Shown here piece after piece: positions 42,063 to 52,460 of a stretch of DNA of 64,000 bases; position 1 is the first letter of the stretch; each line of letters starts with the position of its first letter. The DNA is from Chaunax sp. Z400. Lineage: Eukaryota > Chordata > Actinopteri > Lophiiformes > Chaunacidae. The stretch is from assembly GCA_037577475.1 (NCBI GenBank), contig CM075202.1:23776229-23840228 (forward strand), given 5' to 3'. Made by a program: the position numbers and the translations under genes. Below the pieces are notes generated by a model that worked only from the letters and a program-made list of their open reading frames with translations, was not told the DNA's origin and made no database searches.

Positions 42063-45000
42063 AGAACAACAGTTCAGTCAGGACCACTTTATTCAAAAAT
42101 AGGTAATTTTATTGGTATGCAGTAACTTATATTTGGCAGTATGACTCTGTTCTGGGACCTCCCTGCCCTTCCATGAGCCTAAGAGGAAAGGCTAAAGCAG
42201 GGAGAGCAGCCACAGAGACCCCCAAAACAACCATGCCAGGATAACCTCCTGCTTTTCATGTGCTTACATGTAATGATGGGTGGAGCAGCTGTGGAGTAAA
42301 ATGACCTGCAGAGAGGCTAATTAAATCTACACAGAATTGATGATTTAATGTAACATGAGATGATAGAACACTTGAGCAGCTATGCTACTACATATATGGT
42401 ATAGCCAGCAGTTCACAGGGCACTAATAGCTTTTGGGCATCAAGGATGGCTTTAGCCTCCACCCAGAGGTAGTGTCCGTAGGTGGATGGTGACAGCTATG
42501 GTTGCTGCAGTTGCATTCTCCTATGCGAGAATGAGCTGTGTTGCATTCTAGTGAGAGCCCACAGGATTGATATACTGTAGGGGGTGAAGGCAAGAGGCAA
42601 ACGCAACACAAGACATTGGACTTCCTTCCTCTGTGGCAGAATGAGGCTCCTATTGGCTGGCATGAGGTCGGTTTCTCAGATAGCGGGTCATAGAGACAGA
42701 GACAAGAGCAGAATTAGTTTCAGAAATTAATAATGACGTTCCTTCCCTATCTCTACCAGTCTTTGAGTGTTTTAGAAACTAGTGCAGTGCCTGTTTGAAT
42801 GTGTCTCAACACATGTCAGTAACATCATATCCCACGCATAGCTGAACAATGATCTGAAGTCTATGTGCCGCAGTGCTCGGCTTACATCTGTAGTGTTTCC
42901 ACTGCCCTAATGCATCTGCTCGCACTTTGCACGGCTATTTTTAGTCATGTTAGCATCAGCAAAGGTGATCTGCAATGAGATTAAATGTAGCAGTAGGTGG
43001 CTAATCTCTGGGGTCATGCACAGGTTTTCCAGATATCAACAGCAAAGCCAACTGCAGTCAGTGGTTCTAATGTTAGTGATGCTATATCCAGCAGCTAACG
43101 GCTCAGTTTTTCTCCATTTATGTACCAAAACAGACACATCTCTTTCAAATGTTGGGGCAGCAAAATGTCAAAATTCACCTCACTTTTCTTCTTCATTGTT
43201 TCCATACATATTGTCGTGCCTTGCTTGAATTGTAGCTACACTGCCCTCACCAATCCGGTGGTATGCTCCATTGACCTGTTTATTCTATGAATGCATTCAT
43301 GTTGAATGTGTTACAAAACCAAACTGACAGACAGTCAGTCAGTCAGTCAGACAGACAGTCAGGCAGACTGAGATTATTCATATTTTATAATGACAGAGAG
43401 AAATGGTGAGGGTTAAATGTAACATCAGCTATAGTGAGTTCATGTGAAGGATCAACAATCCTCTGCGTGTATCCTCTAAGAAATCATAAAGCTGTGAGGA
43501 ACCAAAACAAACATCACTCAAATATGTTATCATATCCTGTAAGAGTGGGAGACTGAAAGGAGACCATATTGTTGCCTTGTGGTTTCTCTCTCTTGAAGCT
43601 GTTAAGCAGGAGTGTTTATTTAGATGGGTGTTCAAGCAGGCTGTTGTTGGATGGATCTAAACAGCACAGATTAAATTGAAAACCAGTCCTTTAATGGAGG
43701 AAGGCTGCATCTTGCGGGATTAAAACAGTGACCATAAAGGCAGTTATGGAGGAAATATTTACAAGCAAATAGGAACAGAGAAGGTGGCACAAAATGAGGT
43801 GAAGTAAGACCATGCGGAGTCGTACATTTAATGTTGACTTGGCTAAGCCAGATCGCATGTGAGATGCATAGTTGAGTCTATTCTAGCAAAGACAGACAAG
43901 ACAGGCTGAATGGCGCTGCCTCCGGACACAGTTCCAAAATTTCTGAGATTCAAATCGGGACAAGGAATCAGCTATCTTGTTATCCAAGTCTGGAGTACGA
44001 GCTGCTCAAATAAAGTGTAATGAAGCACAGCAAAGGGCCTCTGAAAGAGTATCAAATATTTGGGCTGATGACAGACGAGGATGGGCCAAACGGAGAAATG
44101 CATCTTATCTCTCCATTTAACGCAGAGGAGATGCTGTTGTGAAGGGTGTAAAGACATTTCTTGAAAGCATCTGTAATATCAACCATAGCAAGCTGCTTCT
44201 TAATTAACTTAATGCATCATCAACCGAGGCATAAAACAAGGATAATGGTGGCTATAAATGCTTGAGCTTCGTCATAATGGGGAGCAGACAATTCAAAAAT
44301 AGGCATTTCCAGAATATTTATTTTAGGTAGCTATACCTATAGGGTTAATGAGGGTTAATGTGAGTTAGGACAGGGTGATTTATCCAATGGACCAATCATG
44401 AATGCTTTCTTGACCTCTTTCTCACAATACGCCAAACTCTTGCCTTTGAGCACAGCGAAATTACTAAATTGATGTCATTACCTGAGAGGATCTGGCTTCT
44501 CAGACTCAGAGAATCCAGCAGCAGCATGGAAGAAAAGGACACAGGTGGAGATTGGGACTGCATTTCCCAGCTTTCTCCATGGTATTGTGATGCCTCGAAG
44601 GCTTTGGTGTGATTTCATCATTCGGCATTATGGCTGATGAGGACGCGTGGAAGGAGGTAAACATGCCGGCTGTGCCAAAATACACGGACTTGTACAGGGT
44701 GCTGGACCAGGTTCCAGGGATTGGATCCTGGAGAGCGGTGACTGGATGTTGGTCAAAGATGACAGGATGGGGTCGTCCTCCAGGACCGTGGAGCTGCCGA
44801 GGCTGGTGCTAATGCTCTTTAGATGGCATATCGGCAACCCAGAGCTAAAACAGCAGATTTGTGGGAGCCGTTTCTCTGTCTGTATGGCTTTCCTGGGAAC
44901 AGAGGAGTTGACATTGTCCGCAAAGGGGGGGGGGGGGGGGGGGGGGGGGGTTCAGCACGAATGTCCCACGTAGAAAGCAAAAGTTCTTCATGGGGGACTC

Positions 45001-45440
45001 CGAATGGAGTCGTGACAGTGTTTTGAAACAAGACCTCCCGGAGCCTGGACACTTGGATTCTGTGCTCCCTCCCTAGCCGAATGTTTACTTGTCAGACGAG
45101 AGCTCCGACGGATGGCCAGCTCTCTTCGCAGATGGCTTCCTGTGCTTTGAACAGTTGCGGTGACTCCATGACGCCGTCGATTTGCCGTGGATCCTCATCA
45201 TGGACTGAAGTCGACATAACGAGCACCACAGACAGCTTGGTCTTTCTCATACAGGAGCTTACCAACGGCTTGCAGAGGAAGCAGAAAGGGAGACAGGGTA
45301 AAGTGGATTAAGTAACGCGCCCTGTATGAAATTAGCCAATTGGATGCGTAGAAGGGAATCAGCTGAGCTATCATCTGATTGTGGGCTGGTTTAGAGATTA
45401 GCTGCTATCAGCTGATCTAGCTGAGAATGACAGCCGTGCT
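42063..45440. other. 5' intron sequence, no gene recognised
   Basis: A CAGT/CAGA microsatellite lies at 43330-43368 and a run of 26 G at 44925-44950. The stretch 44600-45310 has several short open frames without recognisable domains and may be the lost left part of the Harbinger element. The kcnk10 M1 exon was sought here and not found. Confidence 0.4.
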
Positions 45441-45485
45441 TGACACCATGGCCTGCCTGAATAGACCGGTTTCTCAAATGTAATC

Positions 45486-46013
45486 GGTGCTATTGACTGC
45501 ACGCATGTTGCTATAAGGGCCCTGAGTGAAAATGAATTTGCGTTCGTCAATCGCAAACATTTTCATTCAATCAATGTCCAGATCATATGTGATGCCGACA
45601 TGTTACTCACAGATGTAGTCGTTCGGTGGCCTGGGTCAACCCACGACTCATTTATATTGAGACACAGTGTTGGGCGTAACCTTGATGCTGGAGCTGTGCA
45701 TGATGGATGGCTTATAGGTAATAATAATCCACGTAAAAATCCTAGAAAGCCAGGCTCGCGCTGTTGTGGGGCGCACCATCGGGCTCCTGAAGGGCAGATG
45801 GCGATGTCTTGATGCCTCAGGAGGAATTCTGCTATGCAAGCCCGGAAAAGTGTGTGAGGGTGCTGTGCTTCACAACGTGGCACAGATGAAGAATGTGCCA
45901 TTACCCCCTGACGCAGATGGTCGTGTTGAACCGGACCCCGACCCCTTTCCCCAAACGTTTGAGGAAAACTCTGGTGCTATGCTCAAGCATGTTAATGTGA
46001 TGCATTCGTTGTA
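45486..46013 (+). pseudogene. Harbinger DDE transposase (HARBI1-like), C-terminal two thirds, frameshifted
   Basis: The plus strand encodes NVIGAIDCTHVAI (first catalytic Asp), FAFVNRKHFHSINVQIICDAD (second catalytic Asp region), VVVRWPGSTHDSFIL and DGWLIG. After a break near 45720 it continues in another frame with VVGRTIGLLKGRWRCLD (catalytic-domain helix) and the proline/acidic tail, ending at a TAA at 46013-46015. The N-terminal part and the GDxxY/P segment are lost, so it is inactive. Confidence 0.8.
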
Positions 46014-46015
46014 AA

Positions 46016-49000
46016 AACACGACAAGAAGTATGGAAATGACACTATTTATTGGCCAGATGTTTTAGTGAAGTGCTAATTTCACCCAACACATTTTTATGT
46101 GACATCCTCAATGGCAGGATTTAACCCACAGTACAATGAGCAGCATCAATCCTGAGGCCGAAAATATTTCAAGCACAACATCAGAGAATTTGGAACCAAG
46201 CCACTTGCAACCTGCTTTGGAGAAGAACATGCCAGGCCATAGACCTCATGTGAAATGGCCAAAGTCCAGCAGCAAAAAAGAGTGGGTAACAATTGATGCA
46301 GACCTGATCAAGATCCTGGACGGCATCAAAGGAACAGTGGAGAAGAAGCTGGAGAAAATGGGAGATTTGATTTACTCCTATGCAGCCGAAAAGTTCGGAA
46401 CAAAAGAAACAGGAAAGAAGGACATGACACCAACAATCGCTCCCAAATCGAGAAGGCAGAAAGAAATTGAACGCCTTGTCAAAGAAAGAAGGGTCTTGAG
46501 GAAGCAATGGAAAAGAGCCTCAGCGGAGGAAAAAGTGGGCATTGACCTCCTGCAAACAGACCTGAAGGGACGCCTGGGAAAACTGCGAAGAGCCGAAAAC
46601 CTCAGGACTCAACGCAAAAAGAAGGAAAAGGCGAGAATATCCTTCTACAAGGATCCCTTCAGATTTGTGAAAGGTCTCTTCACAAAGGAAAAGAGCGGGT
46701 CACTTAAGGTGCCAAAGACGGAGTTGGAAGACCACCTGAAAGCAACCCACACAGACAGCCAAAGATTTGAACAGAGGGAGATACCATCAGACATGCCACC
46801 AATTCCTCAACCTGAACACCAGCTGGAGGACAGTCCTCCAAGGTGGAGTGAGATCGAGGAAGCAGTGAGGAAGGCAAGGGCAGCCTCGGCTCCAGGACCA
46901 AATGGAGTCCCATACCGGCTGTATAAAAACTCCCCAAAAATCCTACGTTTTCTGTGGAGGCAAATGAAGGTGATGTGGACGAAGCAAACCATCCCAAAAG
47001 CATGGCGAAGAGCTGGGGGAGTGGTAATCCCCAAGGAGAAGGATGCCTCAAACATCGATCAATTCCGGCAGATCAACCTGTTGAATGTTGAAGGGAAGCT
47101 ATTCTTTAGCATCGTTGCTAAAAGGATGACAACGTACCTGAAGCAAAACAACCTGATTGACACGTCCGTGCAGAAAGCCGGAATACCTGGTTTTTCAGGA
47201 TGCTTGGAGCATACAAGCATGATATGGCACCAAATCCAGGCTGCCAAAAGGGAAGGAAGAGACCTGCACGTCTTATTCCTGGACCTAGCCAACGCTTTCG
47301 GATCCGTCCCCCATTCTCTCATTTGGACAGCCTTCAATTTCTTCCACATCCCAGATACCATCACAAACCTGGTGAGAAACTACTTCCATGATCTGCAATT
47401 CTGTGTCAAAACAACAGAATACATAACATCATGGCAATCGTTGGAAGTGGGAATAATGGCTGGATGTACCATCTCCCCTCTAGCCTTCACCATGGCTATG
47501 GAAGTGATCATCCGAGCTTCCAAATGGGTTGTGGGTGGAGAACGGCTGAAGTGTGGACAACGTCTACCTCCCATTCGTGCCTACATGGATGACATGACCA
47601 CCTTGACCTCAACCGTCGCATGCACCAAACATCTACTGGGAAAGCTTCATGACAATATTAAATGGGCACGGATGAAGCTCAAACCCAGTAAATCCAGGAG
47701 CATATCCATCGTCAAGGGGAAACTCGTGGACCAGAGGTTCCACATTGAAGATACACCAATTCCATTGGTGTCAGAACTGCCAGTCAAGAGCCTAGGGCGA
47801 CTGTACAACGCGAGCCTGAAAGACTCAGACCAGAGTGATCAGCTCAAGGAAGAAACCATCAAAGGCCTTGCCAGTATAGACAAGACCTTGCTTCCTGGCA
47901 AGTTGAAACTGTGGTGCCTGCAGTTTGGTTTGTTCCCCCGCCTGATGTGGCCGCTGACAGTTTATGAGATCCCCATGACTAAAGTCGAGAAGCTGGAGAG
48001 AACAGTCAGTTCATACATCAAGAAGTGGCTTGGCCTCCCACGTTGCCTCAGCAACATCGGCTTGTATGGACACGGTGCCCTGAAACTGCCTGTCTCTAGC
48101 CTCACAGAGGAATACAAATGTACCAAGGTGAGGCTGAACATGACCCTGACTGAGTCTCAAGATGACGTGATCCGAGCGGCTGCTCCCAGAGTGGCAACTG
48201 GGAGGAAATGGATCCCATCAGAGGCCGTACAGCAAGCAAAATCTGCTCTCAGGCATGGAGATATTGTAGGGCAGGTGCAGCATGGAAGAGGTGGGTTTGG
48301 ACTCGGAACAAGTCGACCCACATGGCACAAGGCAACACCAACCCAGAGGAGAAAGCTGGTAGTGGCTCAGATTCGGCAGCAGGAGGAAGCAGACAGATGC
48401 GCAATGGCAGTCGCACAGTCCAAACAGGGCCAGTGGACTAGCTGGGAAAACCTGGAGCATCGCAAGCTCACATGGAGGGATCTTTGGGAAATGGAAGGAA
48501 GCCAAATCAGCTTCATCATCAGAGCCACCTATGATGTTCTTCCCACGCCCAAGAACCTAAACCAGTGGGTTGGAGAAGATCCTTCTTGTGCGCTCTGTCA
48601 AACCCCTGCAACCCTGAGGCATATTCTCACCGGCTGCAAAACCAGTTTGTCCCAAGGCCGCTACACCTGGAGACATAACCAGGTCCTAAGACAACTGGCG
48701 ATCACCCTGGAAGGAAGGAGAACCACCAACAATGCCCTCCCTCCCCCAGTGCCTAGACACTTAAGAACCACCCCTTTCCTAAGAGCAGGTCAACTCCCAG
48801 CAAAACCATCTGCAAGAGTAGAGGCAACCCTTCTGGACTCTGCCCGAGACTGGAGGATGCAGGTTGACCTAGACCAGAAACTCATCTTTCCGCCTGAAAT
48901 TGTTACAACTAACCTCAGGCCAGACCTGGTCATGTGGTCAACCTCTCAGAAGTCTGTGTTCATTGTAGAACTAACTGTACCATGGGAGGCAGCAGTTGGT

Positions 49001-49615
49001 GAAGCATACGAACGCAAACGACTGAAGTACACGGACATAGCAGCCGAGGCAGAACAACGCGGCTGGCGTGCCCAGGTGCTTCCAGTGGAGGTGGGGTGTA
49101 GAGGTTTTGTTGCCACTTCCACAACCAAGCTTCTTAAGGGAATGGGAGTGCGAGGGCAGGCCTTCCGACGAGCCATCAAGTCACTGTCAGAGACTGCCGA
49201 ACGAAGCAGCAGATGGCTATGGATCAAGAGAAAGGACCCCAACTGGGCTGCAAAATGACCATCCAGTTGTGACAGGAATTAAGAGTTCTGGAACTGGGAC
49301 CAGGGCACGGGGTGCGTTGATCATGAACTGAGATCAAAGGTACTTGTTAATTAGAAAATGCATAAATTCCTGGTTGCTACGAGCTACAATCTCTGAGAGA
49401 GCTACTACCAGCTTGTAAAATCTAGTCCTACAAGTTCACGCAACCATGGGACACACACCCAGGATTGATCACCCTGGGGTGGGCCTCCCTCAGCGGAGGG
49501 TGTATTGTGATAAATGGCCGAAACACCCGGTGATGCTGGGGTCCACAACTGATGATGTCTCCCAGTGGTAAAGTGAAAGGATGGTAAATTGAAAAGAAGT
49601 CCCCAGTAAAGTTTC
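46016..49615 (+). mobile_element. RLE-type LINE, near full length, inserted in Harbinger
   Basis: The ORF above is followed by about 350 bp of non-coding 3' sequence with GGTGGGCCTCCCTCAGCGGA and AACACCCGGTGATGCTGGGG, taken as its 3' UTR. Exact ends are uncertain because the Harbinger spacer is unknown; no target duplication was found by eye. Confidence 0.7.
46136..49258 (+). CDS. RLE-type non-LTR retrotransposon protein (RT plus restriction-like endonuclease), uninterrupted 1040-aa ORF
   Basis: This is the longest open frame in the window. The order is: a basic/coiled N-terminal region (about 1-220), then RT motifs KAWRRAGGVVIPKE, RQINLLNVEGKLFF, HVLFLDLANAFGSVPH (catalytic Asp, about residue 383), VGIMAGCTISPLAF and AYMDDMTTLTS (catalytic Asp pair, about 483). 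Then come a thumb with WLGLPRCLSNIGLYG, a zinc knuckle CALCQTPATLRHILTGC (C-x2-C-x7-H-x4-C, about 820) and a restriction-like nuclease RPDLVMWS...FIVELTVPWE (about 925-950). This order is that of site-directed LINEs (R2/R4/NeSL/Hero group). The start is the first ATG after an in-frame stop at 46100. YMDD and AGCTISP differ from the usual FADD and QG-PLSP. It is antisense to kcnk10, and no stop or frameshift is seen. Confidence 0.88.
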   Translation: MSSINPEAENISSTTSENLEPSHLQPALEKNMPGHRPHVKWPKSSSKKEWVTIDADLIKILDGIKGTVEKKLEKMGDLIYSYAAEKFGTKETGKKDMTPTIAPKSRRQKEIERLVKERRVLRKQWKRASAEEKVGIDLLQTDLKGRLGKLRRAENLRTQRKKKEKARISFYKDPFRFVKGLFTKEKSGSLKVPKTELEDHLKATHTDSQRFEQREIPSDMPPIPQPEHQLEDSPPRWSEIEEAVRKARAASAPGPNGVPYRLYKNSPKILRFLWRQMKVMWTKQTIPKAWRRAGGVVIPKEKDASNIDQFRQINLLNVEGKLFFSIVAKRMTTYLKQNNLIDTSVQKAGIPGFSGCLEHTSMIWHQIQAAKREGRDLHVLFLDLANAFGSVPHSLIWTAFNFFHIPDTITNLVRNYFHDLQFCVKTTEYITSWQSLEVGIMAGCTISPLAFTMAMEVIIRASKWVVGGERLKCGQRLPPIRAYMDDMTTLTSTVACTKHLLGKLHDNIKWARMKLKPSKSRSISIVKGKLVDQRFHIEDTPIPLVSELPVKSLGRLYNASLKDSDQSDQLKEETIKGLASIDKTLLPGKLKLWCLQFGLFPRLMWPLTVYEIPMTKVEKLERTVSSYIKKWLGLPRCLSNIGLYGHGALKLPVSSLTEEYKCTKVRLNMTLTESQDDVIRAAAPRVATGRKWIPSEAVQQAKSALRHGDIVGQVQHGRGGFGLGTSRPTWHKATPTQRRKLVVAQIRQQEEADRCAMAVAQSKQGQWTSWENLEHRKLTWRDLWEMEGSQISFIIRATYDVLPTPKNLNQWVGEDPSCALCQTPATLRHILTGCKTSLSQGRYTWRHNQVLRQLAITLEGRRTTNNALPPPVPRHLRTTPFLRAGQLPAKPSARVEATLLDSARDWRMQVDLDQKLIFPPEIVTTNLRPDLVMWSTSQKSVFIVELTVPWEAAVGEAYERKRLKYTDIAAEAEQRGWRAQVLPVEVGCRGFVATSTTKLLKGMGVRGQAFRRAIKSLSETAERSSRWLWIKRKDPNWAAK

Positions 49616-49639
49616 TACCTCCACCACACTCAATAACTT

Positions 49640-50404
49640 AAGTGCTGAAAAATCTAAGGGATTATAATATCTAGTCCTATGAGCTCAACTATTTTCTCGC
49701 AATTCTGTTGCAACTTTGCCTCTGAAGAACAGCCTCTGTGAGGACACGGCCGCTGCTGGAAGGTTGGGGCGCACGTGGTGGAGTGGAGACGCCGGGCGCA
49801 CACCTTTTCTCTGCTGCACCACCACTGACCCCGCTGGAACATGCAGCAACTACAAAAGAGAAACTATTTAGTGAATAAAGTCTTACTTCTTGTAAACAGA
49901 GTCCAATTTTTTGTGTATAAATGTGTTAACACAACCTGAATGTACCTGATTTACACTCGTTTGAAAATGAATACAATCTTCCTACCTGAGTCATGCCATG
50001 CCTGCATGGAATCTGTGTCCCCCTCCGCCTCCGTCACAACTCCACTCAGGAGAGATTCCCCAATTATGCCAGCCAGCTTCTGATCGAATGGCGTGAGCTC
50101 TGGTTTTCCGACTCCATCCCCCGTGGCACACACACTCCGCCGGTGTAACGGGATACGCTTCTTTGCATCGACTTTCAGGTCGGACCACTTCTTTTTGACC
50201 TCAGCCACAGTCCGACTTTCTGAGGCAGCAGCTTTAACGGCTTCGGTCACTTGCTGCCATTGTAGGGCCTTTTTGGCGTTTGTTACAGCAGCAGAGTGTC
50301 CTCCAAATAGTGTTGCTTTTCTTGTTTCCGCCTCTCCGACAAGAACTTCATCTTCACATTGTGTGAAGTTTCTTTTTTGCCCTTCGTTGTGATTTCTCCA
50401 TGAT
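49640..50404 (-). pseudogene. Harbinger-associated Myb/SANT-like protein, probably two exons
   Basis: Read from 50404 down, the first exon starts MEKSQ with a basic stretch, then after frame breaks a trihelix/Myb-like region (MTEAVKAAASESRTVAEVKKK, WSDLKVDAKKR), LTPFDQKLAGIIGES and an acidic end (EGDTDSMQAWHDSG). A donor GTAGGA at 49986 and an acceptor TTTTGTAG near 49850 suggest a second exon reading VAACSSGVSGGAAEK with RAPQPSSSGR. Myb-like partners are encoded by Harbinger transposons and help the transposase bind DNA. At least one frameshift in the N-terminal part suggests it is inactive. Confidence 0.7.
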
Positions 50405-50662
50405 GCTCCTGATTAATTCAGTAATCATTAATATTAATCAGGGGCGTTTCACTGGCTTTTTATAGGCAACTGTGGGCATGCCATGAAGCTCGCACAGGTG
50501 CGCCAAATTTAGAGAAGTTTGTGATTTATAAAGGGAAATCAGCGTATGACGTCAGTGAGCACTGTTTTATAAATCAGAATATTTTTGTGCAAACACAAAT
50601 CGTATGTTTGTCCATACGCCACCTTCTGATGCAAATCCTACGCAGTTTTATAAATGAGGCCC

Positions 50663-51910
50663 CAGGTCTTATTAGGAGAGATGGCATTCATCCCACTTTG
50701 GATGGAGCAGCTCTCATAGCTAGTAATCTGACCAAATGTATTACTGATCCAACATCATGACATCACAGGAGGCGGAGTCTCAGTCCTACATGCCTCTCTG
50801 CATTTCCTTAAGAGTTACCCAGCCAAAACCCCATAAAGACTGTGTCTGTCCCCCTACCAATGAAATTGTTTAAATCAAATACAAGAAGAGGAGTTTCACA
50901 TAAAAATCTGATAAAAATTAACACCATCAGTGAAGTAAAATAACAGGAGAATAAAATATGGACTCCTGAACATTAGATCTCTGGCATCCAAAGCTGTTTC
51001 AGTAAATTACTTAATATCAGAATATGAGATGGATTTATTCTGCCTAACTGAAACCTGGCTACGTCATGAGGAATATGTTAGCTTAAATGAATCCACCCCC
51101 CCACTCACACTAATGCTCACGTTCCTCCAGACAGCGGCCAAGGAGGTGGAGTCAAAGCAGTTTTTAACTCAAGTTTATTAATAAACCCTCATCTTAAACC
51201 TGATTATAACTCATTTAAAGCCTTAGTCTTAATATTACACATCCAGCCTGGAAAAAACAAAAGCCAATTGCATTTGTTATAGTGAACCGCGCTCCTGGTC
51301 CATATACAGACTTTTTAGCTGAATTCTCAGAGTTCCTTTCAAGTTTAAAAGTCATTATTGTGGGTGATTTCAATATTCATGTAGACGTAGAAAATGATAG
51401 TCTCTGCTCTGCATTCATCTCATTAATAGAGTCCATTGGCTTCTGTCAGGGTGTACATAAACCTACTCACCGCTTTAATCACACCCTTGACCTTGTTTTG
51501 ACTTATGGCATCGAAACTGAAGGCTTAATAGTCTTTTCAGAAAACCCTCTTCTGTTGGATCATTATTTAATAACATTTGAATTTGTATTACTCGATTACA
51601 CGATGCTAGAAAAAAGCTTCTACACGAGAAACCTATCTGATGATGCTGTAGTAAAATTTAAAGAAGTGATTCCATCAGTACTAAATTCATCACCATGTCT
51701 GACTATAACGGAGGACTTCTTCACTAATGTCATTCCTTCCCATATTGATCAGGGAGGGACTGATCAGGGGACAGTCCAGGGAGAGCCATCCAGTGATCCC
51801 CAATGCAGCTCCCACAAATCTGCATTGATATTGCTGCAGGCTCACTAAGAGCAACTCTGGACTCCATTGCCCATCTACAAAAGAAGAGTCTCAAACATAG
51901 GAGATTAGCT
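50663..51910 (+). mobile_element. L2 LINE 5' half: end of ORF1 esterase and ORF2 endonuclease
   Basis: At 50663-50760 the plus strand encodes IRRDGIHPTLDGAALIA and then a stop. DGIHP matches the block V Asp-x-x-His of SGNH esterases found in ORF1 of some L2/CR1 elements. ORF2 begins near 50960 (NIRSLASKAVSVNYLI, LFCLTETWL, with the endonuclease Glu) and continues after frame breaks in the open piece 51282-51848 (IIVGDFNIHVDVEND, HRFNHTLDLVLTYGIE, LDHYLITFEF). It ends before the RT. A foreign 60-bp piece lies at 51752-51813. Confidence 0.8.
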
Positions 51911-52460
51911 CAACACTAATAGAGGAGTACTATGGGGGCACAGGCACAGGGGGGCTGGGTTTAAAATACTTAAAAAGGTTCCTTATCAGTTTGTTCCTGC
52001 ATTAAAAGACTGTATTAAAAAAATAAAAACAGGTCATTGGGGCTGTTGTAAAAAGAGTGCTGGATGAAATGATAAAATATTGTCCTTAACACATTCCTCC
52101 CATATTTTATATGCATATACTGTACATATACACTGCACACACCTATATACATAAATATATATAAAGATGAGATAAGAGATGAGATGAGATAAGATAAGAT
52201 GAGGTAAGATGTACGTTATTGTCCCCATGGGGAAATTCTTTCTCTGCATTGACCCATCCCTGAGGAGCAGTGGGTGGCCCTTGTGGTGCCCGGGGAGCAA
52301 ACTAGGGTTCAGTATCTTGCTCAAGGATACTTCAACATGTAGTCTGACTTTTAAAGGGAATGGGAGATCGCACTCTGATTGGTTGAGCTAATGTGATGCC
52401 CAAAACACACTTATGAATAATTAAGGAACTAAATACAACCTGGTGCATCTTACACCCCCT
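51911..52460. repeat. Repeat fragments between L2 and L1
   Basis: Includes a fragment with GGGTTTAAAATACTTAAAAA (about 51957-52050), an AAGATGAGAT-type simple repeat (52165-52206), the dispersed 52215-52345 fragment related to 39755-39890, and the 52345-52460 copy of the repeat at 8815-8965. Confidence 0.5.

Larger units (their letters stand above)
45440..50662. mobile_element. PIF/Harbinger transposon, left end missing, carrying an inserted LINE
   Basis: A Harbinger transposase on the plus strand and a Myb/SANT-like gene on the minus strand converge, as in some fish Harbingers. The right terminus at 50640-50662 reads TTTTATAAATGAGGCCCC, a Harbinger-like end. No matching GGGGCCTCATTTATAAA left end was found. 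The RLE-type LINE sits between the two genes. Confidence 0.7.

Noticed and set aside
44647..44973. 108-codon open frame ending in a glycine run
   Set aside because: The glycine run is the poly-G tract and there is no recognisable domain.
44600..45330. Left terminal repeat and N-terminus of the Harbinger element
   Set aside because: No GGGGCCTCATTTATAAA sequence and no recognisable transposase N-terminus were found there; left unassigned.
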